A DNA stretch of 64,000 nucleotides from contig CM076141.1 in assembly GCA_038025085.1 (NCBI GenBank), forward strand, positions 23,994,501 to 24,058,500. Reading direction: 5' to 3'. The stretch is from Tetragonia tetragonoides (taxonomy: Eukaryota > Streptophyta > Magnoliopsida > Caryophyllales > Aizoaceae). Each line of letters starts with the position of its first letter. Positions within the stretch are counted from its first letter, which is position 1. Positions 1 to 11,304 of this stretch are shown here, piece after piece. The notes beneath the pieces were generated by a model. That model had not been told where the DNA came from. It saw only the letters and a list, made by a program, of their open reading frames with translations, and made no database searches. The position numbers were made by a program, and so were the translations under genes.

Positions 1-129
1 ACTTTGTTTGCAATCATTTGAGTGTGAAACTACACCTAACATGTTTACAGTTACAAACAAGCTTCAACTCAAGCTTTTGAATGCATTTAAACCTTTTAAA
101 AGCTCATACGAGTAGGGTGAAAGAGATTT

Positions 130-303
130 GTGTTCTTTTGTAACAAGCTTCAACTCAAGCTTTTGAATTCATTTACGCGTTTTAAAAGCTCATACGAGTA
201 GGGTGAAAGAGATTTGTGTTCTTTTGTAACAAGCTTCAACTCAAGCTTTTGAATGTATTTACGCGTTTTAAAAAAGCTCATACGAGTAGGGTGAAAGAGA
301 TTT
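130..303 (+). repeat. Two half monomers in tandem (86 + 88 bp)
   Basis: The unit starts GTGTTCTTTTGT and joins directly to AACAAGCTTC. Compared with the full monomer, offsets 13-95 (83 bp) are missing, and the A at offset 2 is changed to T. The 86-bp form spans 130-215. The 88-bp form spans 216-303 and has two extra A in TTTTAAAAAAGCTC. The same half monomer recurs through the + domain, for example near 1,823, 2,753, 5,291, 9,185, 13,124, 16,941, 22,0xx-absent blocks excepted, and 42,399. A variant joins to AAAAGCTTC. The same structure is repeated at 11,434-11,607. Confidence 0.92.
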
Positions 304-1249
304 GAGTTCTTTTGTGTTGTATATTAAGAGAAAGCATCCAAATACTCTGTTTGCAATCATTTGAGTGTGAAACTACACCTAACATGTTTACAGTTACAAA
401 CAAGCTTCAACTCAAGCTTTTGAATGCATTTACACGTTTTAGAAGCTCATACGAGGAGGGTGAAAGAGATTTGAGTTCTTTTGTGTTGTATATTAAGAGA
501 AAGCATCCAAATACTTTGTTTGCATTCATTTGAGTGTGAAATTACACCTAGGATGTTTACTGTTACAAACAGCTTCAACTCAAGCTTTTGAATGCATTTA
601 CGCGTTTTAAAAGCTCATACCAGTAGGGTGAAAGAGATTTGAGTTCTTTTGTGTTGTATATTAAGAGAAAGCATCCAAATACTTTATTTGAAATCATTTG
701 AGTGTGAAACTACACCTAGGATGTTTACAGTTACAAACAAGCTTCAACTGAAGCTTTTGAATGACATTTACGCGTTTGAAAAGCTCATACGAGTAGGGTG
801 AAAGAGATTTGAGTTCTTTTGTGTTGTATATTAAGAGAAAGCATCCAAATGCTTTGTTTGCATTCATTTGAGTGTGAAACTATACCTAGGATGTTGACAG
901 TTACAAACAAGCTTCAACTCAAGCTTTTGAATGCATTTACGCGTTTTAAAAGCTCATACGAGTAGGGTGAAAGAGATTTGAGTTCTTTTGTGTTGTATAT
1001 TAAGAGAAAGCATCCAAATACTTTGTTTGCATTCATTTGAGTGTGAAACTATACCTAGGATGTTTACAGTTACAAACAAGCTTCAACTCAAGCTTTTGAA
1101 TTCATTGACGCGTTTTAAAAGCTCATACGAGTAGGGTGAAAGAGATTTGAGTTCTTTTGTGTTGTATATTAAGAGAAAGCATCCAAATACTTTGTTTGCA
1201 ATCATTTGAGTGTGAAACTACACCTAACATGTTTACAGTTACAAACAAG

Positions 1250-3028
1250 CTTCAACTCAAGCTTTTGAATGCATTTACGCGTTTTAAAAGCTCATACGAG
1301 TAGGGTGAAAGAGATTTGAGTTCTTTTGTGTTGTATATTAAGAGAAAGCATCCAAATACTTTGTTTGCATTCATTTGAGTGTGAAACTATACCTAGGATG
1401 TTTACAGTTACAAACAAGCTTCAACTCAAGCTTTTGAATGCATTTACACCTTTTAAAAGCTCATACGAGTAGGGTGAAAGAGATTTGAGTTCTTTTGTGT
1501 TTTATATTAAGAGAAAGCATCCAAATACTTTGTTTACATTCATTTGAGTGTAAAACTACACCTAGGATGTCTACAGTTACAAACAAGCTTCAACTCAAGC
1601 TTTTGAATTCATTTACGCGTTTTAAAAGCTCATACGAGTAGGGTGAAAGAGATTTGAGTTCTTTTGTGTTGTATATTAAGAGAAAGCATCCAAATACGTT
1701 GTTTGCATTCATTTAAGTGTGAAACTACACCTAGGATGTTTACAGTTACAAACAAGCTTAAACTCAAGCTTTTGAATGCGTTTACGCGTTTTAAAAGCTC
1801 ATACGAGTAAGGTGAAAGAGATTTGTGTTCTTTTGTAACAAGCTTCAACTCAAGCTTTTGAATGTATTTACGCGTTTTAAAAAAGCTCATACGTGTAGGG
1901 TGAAAGAGATTTGAGTTCTTTTGTGTTGTATATTAAGAGAAAGCATCCAAATACTTTGTTTGCAATCATTTGAGTGTGAAACTACACCTAACATGTTTAC
2001 AGTTACAAACAAGCTTCAACTCAAGCTTTTGAATTCATATACGCGTTTTAAAAGCTCATACGAGTAGGGTGAAAGAGATTTGAGTTCTTTTGTGTTGTAT
2101 ATTAAGAGAAAGCATCCAAATGCTTTGTTTGCATTCATTTGAGTGTGAAACTATACCTAGGATGTTGACAGTTACAAACAAGCTTCAACTCAAGCTTTTG
2201 AATGCATTTACGCGTTTTAAAAGCTCATACGAGTAGGGTGAAAGAGATTTGAGTTCTTTTGTGTTGTATATTAAGAGAAAGCATCCAAATACTTTGTTTG
2301 CATTCATTTGAGTGTGAAACTATACCTAGGATGTTTACAGTTACAAACAAGCTTCAACTCAAGCTTTTGAATGCATTTACACCTTTTAAAAGCTCATACG
2401 AGTAGGGTGAAAGAGATTTGAGTTCTTTTGTGTTTTATATTAAGAGAAAGCATCCAAATACTTTGTTTACATTCATTTGAGTGTAAAACTACACCTAGGA
2501 TGTCTACAGTTACAAACAAGCTTCAACTCAAGCTTTTGAATTCATTTACGCGTTTTAAAAGCTCATACGAGTAGGGTGAAAGAGATTTGAGTTCTTTTGT
2601 GTTGTATATTAAGAGAAAGCATCCAAATAGGTTGTTTGCATTCATTTAAGTGTGAAACTACACCTAGGATGTTTACAGTTACAAACAAGCTTAAACTCAA
2701 GCTTTTGAATGCGTTTACGCGTTTTAAAAGCTCATACGAGTAAGGTGAAAGAGATTTGTGTTCTTTTGTAACAAGCTTCAACTCAAGCTTTTGAATGTAT
2801 TTACGCGTTTTAAAAAAGCTCATACGAGTAGGGTGAAAGAGATTTGAGTTCTTTTGTGTTGTATATTAAGAGAAAGCATCCAAATACTTTGTTTGCAATC
2901 ATTTGAGTGTGAAACTACACCTAACATGTTTACAGTTACAAACAAGCTTCAACTCAAGCTTTTGAATTCATATACGCGTTTTAAAAGCTCATACGAGTAG
3001 GGTGAAAGAGATTTGAGTTCTTTTGTGT
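1250..3028 (+). repeat. 933-bp tandem duplication
   Basis: Bases of about 1,250-2,095 match about 2,183-3,028 at an offset of 933 bp. Shared features are the AATGCATTTACACC monomer, the TTTTATATT monomer with GATGTCTACAG, and a half monomer preceded by GTAAGGTG. Differences include TACGTTG against TAGGTTG, and ACGTGTAGGG (about 1,892) against ACGAGTAGGG. The length 933 equals five full monomers plus one 88-bp half monomer. The whole pair lies inside the larger 3,468-bp duplication. Confidence 0.88.
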
Positions 3029-3183
3029 TTTATATTAAGAGAAAGCATCCAAATACTTTGTTTACATTCATTTGAGTGTAAAACTACACCTAGGATGTTT
3101 ACAGTTACAAACAAGCTTCAGCTCAAGCTTTTGAATTCATTTACGCGTTTTAAAAGCTCATACGAGTAGGGTGAAAGAGATTT

Positions 3184-3347
3184 GAGTTCTTTTGTGTTGT
3201 ATATTAAGAGAAAGCATCCAAATACGTTGTTTGCATTCATTTGAGGGTGAAAGAGATTTGTGTTCTTTTGTAACAAGCTTCAACTCCAGCTTTTGAATGT
3301 ATTTACGCGTTTTAAAAAAGCTCATACGAGTAGGGTGAAAGAGATTT
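3184..3347 (+). repeat. Composite of truncated (76 bp) and half (88 bp) monomers
   Basis: The first unit runs from offset 1 to 62 (..CATTTGAG) and then jumps to offset 156 (GGTGAAAGAG), losing 93 bp, with AG shared at the join (61-62 and 154-155). It is followed by an 88-bp half monomer with CAACTCCAGC. The junction CATTTGAGGGTGAAAG recurs near 6,710, 8,400, 13,613, 15,222, 23,867, 26,489, 27,586, 28,088, 28,421, 29,687, 30,785, 31,286, 31,619 and 37,460. Near 28.1-28.4 and 31.3-31.6 kb it repeats every 333 bp (76 + 88 + 169). Confidence 0.9.
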
Positions 3348-6300
3348 GAGTTCTTTTGTGTTTTATATTAAGAGAAAGCATCCAAATACTTTGTTTACAT
3401 TCATTTGAGTGTAAAACTACACCTAGGATGTTTACAGTTACAAACAAGCTTCAACTCAAGCTTTTGAATTCATTTACGCGTTTTAAAAGCTCATACGAGT
3501 AGGGTGAAAGAGATTTGAGTTCTTTTGTGTTGTATATTAAGAGAAAGCACCCAAATACGTTGTTTGCATTCATTTGAGTGTGAAACTACACCTAGGATGT
3601 TTACAGTTACAAACAAGCTTCAACTCAAGCTTTTGAATTCATTTACGCGTTTTAAAAGCTCATACGAGTAGGGTGAAAGAGATTTGAGTTCTTTTGTGTT
3701 GTATATTAAGAGAAAGCATCCAAATACGTTGTTTGCATTCATTTGAGTGTGAAACTACACCTAGGATGTTTACAGTTACAAACAAGCTTAAACTCAAGCT
3801 TTTGAATGCGTTTACGCGTTTTAAAAGCTCATACGAGTAAGGTGAAAGAGATTTGTGTTCTTTTGTAACAAGCTTCAACTCAAGCTTTTGAATGCATTTA
3901 CGCGTTTTAAAAGCTCATACGAGTAGGGTGAAAGAGATTTGAGTTCTTTTGTGTTGTATATTAAGAGAAAGCATCCAAATACTTTGTTTGCATTCATTTG
4001 AGTGTGAAACTATACCTAGGATGTTTACAGTTACAAACAAGCTTCAACTCAAGCTTTTGAATGCATTTACACCTTTTAAAAGCTCATACGAGTAGGGTGA
4101 AAGAGATTTGAGTTCTTTTGTGTTTTATATTAAGAGAAAGCATCCAAATACTTTGTTTACATTCATTTGAGTGTAAAACTACACCTAGGATGTCTACAGT
4201 TACAAACAAGCTTCAACTCAAGCTTTTGAATTCATTTACGCGTTTTAAAAGCTCATACGAGTAGGGTGAAAGAGATTTGAGTTCTTTTGTGTTGTATATT
4301 AAGAGAAAGCATCCAAATGCTTTGTTTGCATTCATTTGAGTGTGAAACTATACCTAGGATGTTGACAGTTACAAACAAGCTTCAACTCAAGCTTTTGAAT
4401 GCATTTACGCGTTTTAAAAGCTCATACGAGTAGGGTGAAAGAGATTTGAGTTCTTTTGTGTTGTATATTAAGAGAAAGCATCCAAATACTTTGTTTGCAT
4501 TCATTTGAGTGTGAAACTATACCTAGGATGTTTACAGTTACAAACAAGCTTCAACTCAAGCTTTTGAATTCATTGACGCGTTTTAAAAGCTCATACGAGT
4601 AGGGTGAAAGAGATTTGAGTTCTTTTGTGTTGTATATTAAGAGAAAGCATCCAAATACTTTGTTTGCAATCATTTGAGTGTGAAACTACACCTAACATGT
4701 TTACAGTTACAAACAAGCTTCAACTCAAGCTTTTGAATGCATTTACGCGTTTTAAAAGCTCATACGAGTAGGGTGAAAGAGATTTGAGTTCTTTTGTGTT
4801 GTATATTAAGAGAAAGCATCCAAATACTTTGTTTGCATTCATTTGAGTGTGAAACTATACCTAGGATGTTTACAGTTACAAACAAGCTTCAACTCAAGCT
4901 TTTGAATGCATTTACACCTTTTAAAAGCTCATACGAGTAGGGTGAAAGAGATTTGAGTTCTTTTGTGTTTTATATTAAGAGAAAGCATCCAAATACTTTG
5001 TTTACATTCATTTGAGTGTAAAACTACACCTAGGATGTCTACAGTTACAAACAAGCTTCAACTCAAGCTTTTGAATTCATTTACGCGTTTTAAAAGCTCA
5101 TACGAGTAGGGTGAAAGAGATTTGAGTTCTTTTGTGTTGTATATTAAGAGAAAGCATCCAAATACGTTGTTTGCATTCATTTAAGTGTGAAACTACACCT
5201 AGGATGTTTACAGTTACAAACAAGCTTAAACTCAAGCTTTTGAATGCGTTTACGCGTTTTAAAAGCTCATACGAGTAAGGTGAAAGAGATTTGTGTTCTT
5301 TTGTAACAAGCTTCAACTCAAGCTTTTGAATGTATTTACGCGTTTTAAAAAAGCTCATACGTGTAGGGTGAAAGAGATTTGAGTTCTTTTGTGTTGTATA
5401 TTAAGAGAAAGCATCCAAATACTTTGTTTGCAATCATTTGAGTGTGAAACTACACCTAACATGTTTACAGTTACAAACAAGCTTCAACTCAAGCTTTTGA
5501 ATTCATATACGCGTTTTAAAAGCTCATACGAGTAGGGTGAAAGAGATTTGAGTTCTTTTGTGTTGTATATTAAGAGAAAGCATCCAAATGCTTTGTTTGC
5601 ATTCATTTGAGTGTGAAACTATACCTAGGATGTTGACAGTTACAAACAAGCTTCAACTCAAGCTTTTGAATGCATTTACGCGTTTTAAAAGCTCATACGA
5701 GTAGGGTGAAAGAGATTTGAGTTCTTTTGTGTTGTATATTAAGAGAAAGCATCCAAATACTTTGTTTGCATTCATTTGAGTGTGAAACTATACCTAGGAT
5801 GTTTACAGTTACAAACAAGCTTCAACTCAAGCTTTTGAATGCATTTACACCTTTTAAAAGCTCATACGAGTAGGGTGAAAGAGATTTGAGTTCTTTTGTG
5901 TTTTATATTAAGAGAAAGCATCCAAATACTTTGTTTACATTCATTTGAGTGTAAAACTACACCTAGGATGTCTACAGTTACAAACAAGCTTCAACTCAAG
6001 CTTTTGAATTCATTTACGCGTTTTAAAAGCTCATACGAGTAGGGTGAAAGAGATTTGAGTTCTTTTGTGTTGTATATTAAGAGAAAGCATCCAAATAGGT
6101 TGTTTGCATTCATTTAAGTGTGAAACTACACCTAGGATGTTTACAGTTACAAACAAGCTTAAACTCAAGCTTTTGAATGCGTTTACGCGTTTTAAAAGCT
6201 CATACGAGTAAGGTGAAAGAGATTTGTGTTCTTTTGTAACAAGCTTCAACTCAAGCTTTTGAATGTATTTACGCGTTTTAAAAAAGCTCATACGAGTAGG

Positions 6301-7359
6301 GTGAAAGAGATTTGAGTTCTTTTGTGTTGTATATTAAGAGAAAGCATCCAAATACTTTGTTTGCAATCATTTGAGTGTGAAACTACACCTAACATGTTTA
6401 CAGTTACAAACAAGCTTCAACTCAAGCTTTTGAATTCATATACGCGTTTTAAAAGCTCATACGAGTAGGGTGAAAGAGATTTGAGTTCTTTTGTGTTTTA
6501 TATTAAGAGAAAGCATCCAAATACTTTGTTTACATTCATTTGAGTGTAAAACTACACCTAGGATGTTTACAGTTACAAACAAGCTTCAGCTCAAGCTTTT
6601 GAATTCATTTACGCGTTTTAAAAGCTCATACGAGTAGGGTGAAAGAGATTTGAGTTCTTTTGTGTTGTATATTAAGAGAAAGCATCCAAATACGTTGTTT
6701 GCATTCATTTGAGGGTGAAAGAGATTTGTGTTCTTTTGTAACAAGCTTCAACTCCAGCTTTTGAATGTATTTACGCGTTTTAAAAAAGCTCATACGAGTA
6801 GGGTGAAAGAGATTTGAGTTCTTTTGTGTTTTATATTAAGAGAAAGCATCCAAATACTTTGTTTACATTCATTTGAGTGTAAAACTACACCTAGGATGTT
6901 TACAGTTACAAACAAGCTTCAACTCAAGCTTTTGAATTCATTTACGCGTTTTAAAAGCTCATACGAGTAGGGTGAAAGAGATTTGAGTTCTTTTGTGTTG
7001 TATATTAAGAGAAAGCACCCAAATACGTTGTTTGCATTCATTTGAGTGTGAAACTACACCTAGGATGTTTACAGTTACAAACAAGCTTCAACTCAAGCTT
7101 TTGAATTCATTTACGCGTTTTAAAAGCTCATACGAGTAGGGTGAAAGAGATTTGAGTTCTTTTGTGTTGTATATTAAGAGAAAGCATCCAAATACGTTGT
7201 TTGCATTCATTTGAGTGTGAAACTACACCTAGGATGTTTACAGTTACAAACAAGCTTAAACTCAAGCTTTTGAATGCGTTTACGCGTTTTAAAAGCTCAT
7301 ACGAGTAAGGTGAAAGAGATTTGTGTTCTTTTGTAACAAGCTTCAACTCAAGCTTTTGA

Positions 7360-8990
7360 ATGCATTTACGCGTTTTAAAAGCTCATACGAGTAGGGTGAA
7401 AGAGATTTGAGTTCTTTTGTGTTGTATATTAAGAGAAAGCATCCAAATACTTTGTTTGCATTCATTTGAGTGTGAAACTATACCTAGGATGTTTACAGTT
7501 ACAAACAAGCTTCAACTCAAGCTTTTGAATGCATTTACACCTTTTAAAAGCTCATACGAGTAGGGTGAAAGAGATTTGAGTTCTTTTGTGTTTTATATTA
7601 AGAGAAAGCATCCAAATACTTTGTTTACATTCATTTGAGTGTAAAACTACACCTAGGATGTCTACAGTTACAAACAAGCTTCAACTCAAGCTTTTGAATT
7701 CATTTACGCGTTTTAAAAGCTCATACGAGTAGGGTGAAAGAGATTTGAGTTCTTTTGTGTTGTATATTAAGAGAAAGCATCCAAATAGGTTGTTTGCATT
7801 CATTTAAGTGTGAAACTACACCTAGGATGTTTACAGTTACAAACAAGCTTAAACTCAAGCTTTTGAATGCGTTTACGCGTTTTAAAAGCTCATACGAGTA
7901 AGGTGAAAGAGATTTGTGTTCTTTTGTAACAAGCTTCAACTCAAGCTTTTGAATGTATTTACGCGTTTTAAAAAAGCTCATACGAGTAGGGTGAAAGAGA
8001 TTTGAGTTCTTTTGTGTTGTATATTAAGAGAAAGCATCCAAATACTTTGTTTGCAATCATTTGAGTGTGAAACTACACCTAACATGTTTACAGTTACAAA
8101 CAAGCTTCAACTCAAGCTTTTGAATTCATATACGCGTTTTAAAAGCTCATACGAGTAGGGTGAAAGAGATTTGAGTTCTGTTGTGTTTTATATTAAGAGA
8201 AAGCATCCAAATACTTTGTTTACATTCATTTGAGTGTAAAACTACACCTAGGATGTTTACAGTTACAAACAAGCTTCAGCTCAAGCTTTTGAATTCATTT
8301 ACGCGTTTTAAAAGCTCATACGAGTAGGGTGAAAGAGATTTGAGTTCTTTTGTGTTGTATATTAAGAGAAAGCATCCAAATACGTTGTTTGCATTCATTT
8401 GAGGGTGAAAGAGATTTGTGTTCTTTTGTAACAAGCTTCAACTCCAGCTTTTGAATGTATTTACGCGTTTTAAAAAAGCTCATACGAGTAGGGTGAAAGA
8501 GATTTGAGTTCTTTTGTGTTTTATATTAAGAGAAAGCATCCAAATACTTTGTTTACATTCATTTGAGTGTAAAACTACACCTAGGATGTTTACAGTTACA
8601 AACAAGCTTCAACTCAAGCTTTTGAATTCATTTACGCGTTTTAAAAGCTCATACGAGTAGGGTGAAAGAGATTTGAGTTCTTTTGTGTTGTATATTAAGA
8701 GAAAGCATCCAAATACGTTGTTTGCATTCATTTGAGTGTGAAACTACACCTAGGATGTTTACAGTTACAAACAAGCTTCAACTCAAGCTTTTGAATTCAT
8801 TTACGCGTTTTAAAAGCTCATACGAGTAGGGTGAAAGAGATTTGAGTTCTTTTGTGTTGTATATTAAGAGAAAGCATCCAAATACGTTGTTTGCATTCAT
8901 TTGAGTGTGAAACTACACCTAGGATGTTTACAGTTACAAACAAGCTTAAACTCAAGCTTTTGAATGCGTTTACGCGTTTTAAAAGCTCAT
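7360..8990 (+). repeat. Third, partial copy, offset 1,690 bp
   Basis: This block repeats about 5,670-7,300 at an offset of 1,690 bp (10 x 169). It keeps the CAGCTCAAGC monomer and the 76+88 composite but has AAGCATCC where the two upstream copies have AAGCACCC. It has its own GAGTTCTGTTGTG at about 8,173. It ends where GTAAGGTGAAAG of the source is replaced by GTAGGGTAAAAG at about 8,996. Confidence 0.87.
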
Positions 8991-10040
8991 ACGAGTAGGG
9001 TAAAAGAGATTTGAGTTCTTTTGTGTTGTATATTAAGAGAAAGCATCCAAATATGTTGTTTGCATTCATTTGAGTGTCAAACTACACCTAGGATGTTTAC
9101 AGTTACAAACAAGCTTCAACTCAAGCTTTTGAATGCATTTACGCGTTTTAAAAGCTCATACGAGTAGGGTGAAAGAGATTTGTGTTCTTTTGTAAAAAGC
9201 TTCAACTCAAGCTTTTGAATGTATTTACGCGTTTTAAAAAAGCTCATACGAGTAGGGTGAAAGAGATTTGAGTTCTTTTGTGTTGTATATTAAGAGAAAG
9301 CATCCAAATACTTTGTTTGCAATCATTTGAGTGTGAAACTACACCTAACATGTTTACAGTTACAAGCAAGCTTCAACTCCAGCTTTTGAATGCATTTACG
9401 CGTTTTAAAAGCTCATACGAGTAGGGTGAAAGAGATTTGAGTTCTTTTGTGTTGTATATTAAGAGAAAGCATCCAAATACTTTGTTTGCATTCATTTGAG
9501 TGTGAAACTATACCTAGGATGTTTACAGTTACAAACAAGCTTCAACTCAAGCTTTTGAATGCATTTACACCTTTTAAAAGCTCATACGAGTAGGGTGAAA
9601 GAGATTTGTGTTCTTTTGTAACAAGCTTCAACTCAAGCTTTTGAATGTATTTACGCGTTTTAAAAGAGCTCATACGAGTAGGGTGAAAGAGATTTGAGTT
9701 CTTTTGTGTTTTATATTAAGAGAAAGCATCCAAATACTTTGTTTACATTCATTTGAGTGTAAAACTACACCTAGGATGTTTACAGTTACAAACAAGCTTC
9801 AACTCAAGCTTTTGAATTCATTTACGCGTTTTAAAAGCTCATACGAGTAGGGTGAAAGAGATTTGAGTTCTTTTGTGTTGTATATTAAGAGAAAGCATCC
9901 AAATACGTTGTTTGCATTCATTTGAGTGTGAAACTACACCTAGGATGTTTACAGTTACAAACAAGCTTCAACTCAAGCTTTTGAATGCATTTACGCGTTT
10001 TAAAAGCTCATACGAGTAGGGTGAAAGAGATTTGTGTTCT
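8990..10040 (+). repeat. Block shared with 15,898-16,948 (offset 6,908)
   Basis: The markers ATGTTGTTTG with GTGTCAAAC, the TTTTGTAAAAAGC half monomer, ACAAGCAAGC with CAACTCCAGC, and TTTTAAAAGAGCTC come in the same order here and at 15.9-16.9 kb. Two matching points are 6,908 bp apart (9,053 and 15,961; 9,364 and 16,272). This is a dispersed rather than adjacent duplication. Confidence 0.85.
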
Positions 10041-11304
10041 TTTGTAACAAGCTTCAAGTCAAGCTTTTGAATTCATTTACGCGTTTTAAAAGCTCATACG
10101 AGTAGGGTGAAAGAGATTTGAGTTCTTTTGTGTTGTATATTAAGACAAAACATCCAAATACGTTGTTTGCATTCATTTGAGTGTGAAACTACACCTAGTA
10201 TGTTTACAAGTACAAACAAGCTTCAACTCAACCTTTTGAATGTATTTACGCGTTTTAACAGCTCTCACGACTAGGGTGATAGAAATTGAGTTCTTTTGTG
10301 TTGTATATTAAGAGAAAGCATCCAAATACTTTTTTTGCATTCATTTGAGTGTGAAATTACACCTAGGATGTTTACAGTTACAAACAAGCTTCAACTCATG
10401 CTTTTGAATGCATTTACGCGTTTTAAAAGCTCATACGAGTAGGGTGAAAAAGATTTGAGTTCTTTTGTGTTGTATATTAAGAGAAAGCATCCAAATACTT
10501 TGTTTGAATTCATTTGAGTGTGAAACTACACCTAGGATGTTTACAAGTACAAACAAGCTTCAACTCAAGCTTTTGAATGCATTTACGCGTTTTAAAAGCT
10601 CATACGAGTACGGTGAAAGAGATTTGATTTCTTTTGTGTTGTACATTTAGAGAAATCATCCAAATACATTGGTTGCAATCATTTGAGTGTGAAACTACAC
10701 CTAGGATGTTTACAGTTACAAACAAGCTTCAACTCAATTTTTTATGCATTTACGCGTTTTAAAAGCTCATACGAGTAGGGTGAAAGAAATTTGAGTTCTT
10801 TTGTATTGTATATTAAGAGAAAGCATCCAAAGAGATTTGTGTTCTTTTGTAACAAGCTTCAACTAAAGCTTTTGAATGTATTTACGCGTTTTAAAAAAGC
10901 TCATACGAGTAGGGTGAAAGAGATTTGAGTTCTTTTGTGTTTTATATTAAGAGAAAGCATCCAACTACTTTGTTTACATTCATTTGAGTGTAAAACTACA
11001 CCTAGGATGTTTACAGTTACAAACAAGCTTCAACTCAAGCTTTTGAATTCATTTACGCGTTTTAAAAGCTCATACGAGTAGGGTGAAAGAGATTTGAGTT
11101 CTTTTGTGTTGTATATTAAGAGAAAGCATCCAAATACGTTGTTTGAATTCATTTGAGTGTGAAACTACACCTAGGATGTTTACAGTTACAAACAAGCTTC
11201 AACTCAAGCTTTTGAATGCATTTACGCGTTTTAAAAGATCATACGAGTAGGGTGAAAGAGATTTGAGTTCTTTTGTGTTGTATATTAAGAGAAAGCATCC
11301 AAAT
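10040..11304 (+). repeat. Heterogeneous monomer block
   Basis: Monomers here have many single changes and no close neighbour copy. They include TTTACAAGTACAAAC and AACAGCTCTCACGACTAGGG (10,203-10,275), shared with 18.9, 22.6 and 35.2 kb and, in reverse complement, with the - domain. There is a short loss at about 10,738 (CAACTCAATTTTTTATGC), and the 46-bp remnant lies at 10,793. I read it as older, less homogenised sequence. Confidence 0.8.
10793..10838 (+). repeat. 46-bp monomer remnant
   Basis: The monomer runs through GCATCC to offset 39 and rejoins at offset 163 (AGATTT), leaving 46 bp. The bases AAA occur at both ends of the lost part (37-39 and 160-162), so the join has 3-bp microhomology. 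A half monomer of the GTGTTC type follows at once. I saw this junction only here. Confidence 0.85.

Larger units (their letters stand above)
780..7770 (+). repeat. 3,468-bp tandem duplication (copies about 780-4,250 and 4,250-7,770)
   Basis: Matching points sit exactly 3,468 bp apart: AAATGCTTTG at 847 and 4,315, and AAGCACCC at about 3,545 and 7,013. Both copies carry the nested 933-bp pair, the ACGTGTAGGG variant and the 76+88 composite. The private AAGCACCC change, absent from the later partial copy at 8,705, ties the two copies together. The left edge falls where the first copy has AATGACATTTACG and the second has GAATTCATTTACG. Confidence 0.9.

Noticed and set aside
312..533. Open reading frames of 60-86 codons on both strands, with conserved-looking peptides starting MCCILRES, MSFFKTRK or MHLRVLK
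   Set aside because: They recur with the satellite and nowhere else. A 169-bp unit shifts frame by one base each time, so no frame can run through the array; most end at the TAG in GAGTAGGG or at comparable stops. Their conservation is that of the DNA repeat. There is no codon-specific pattern and no distinct upstream signal.
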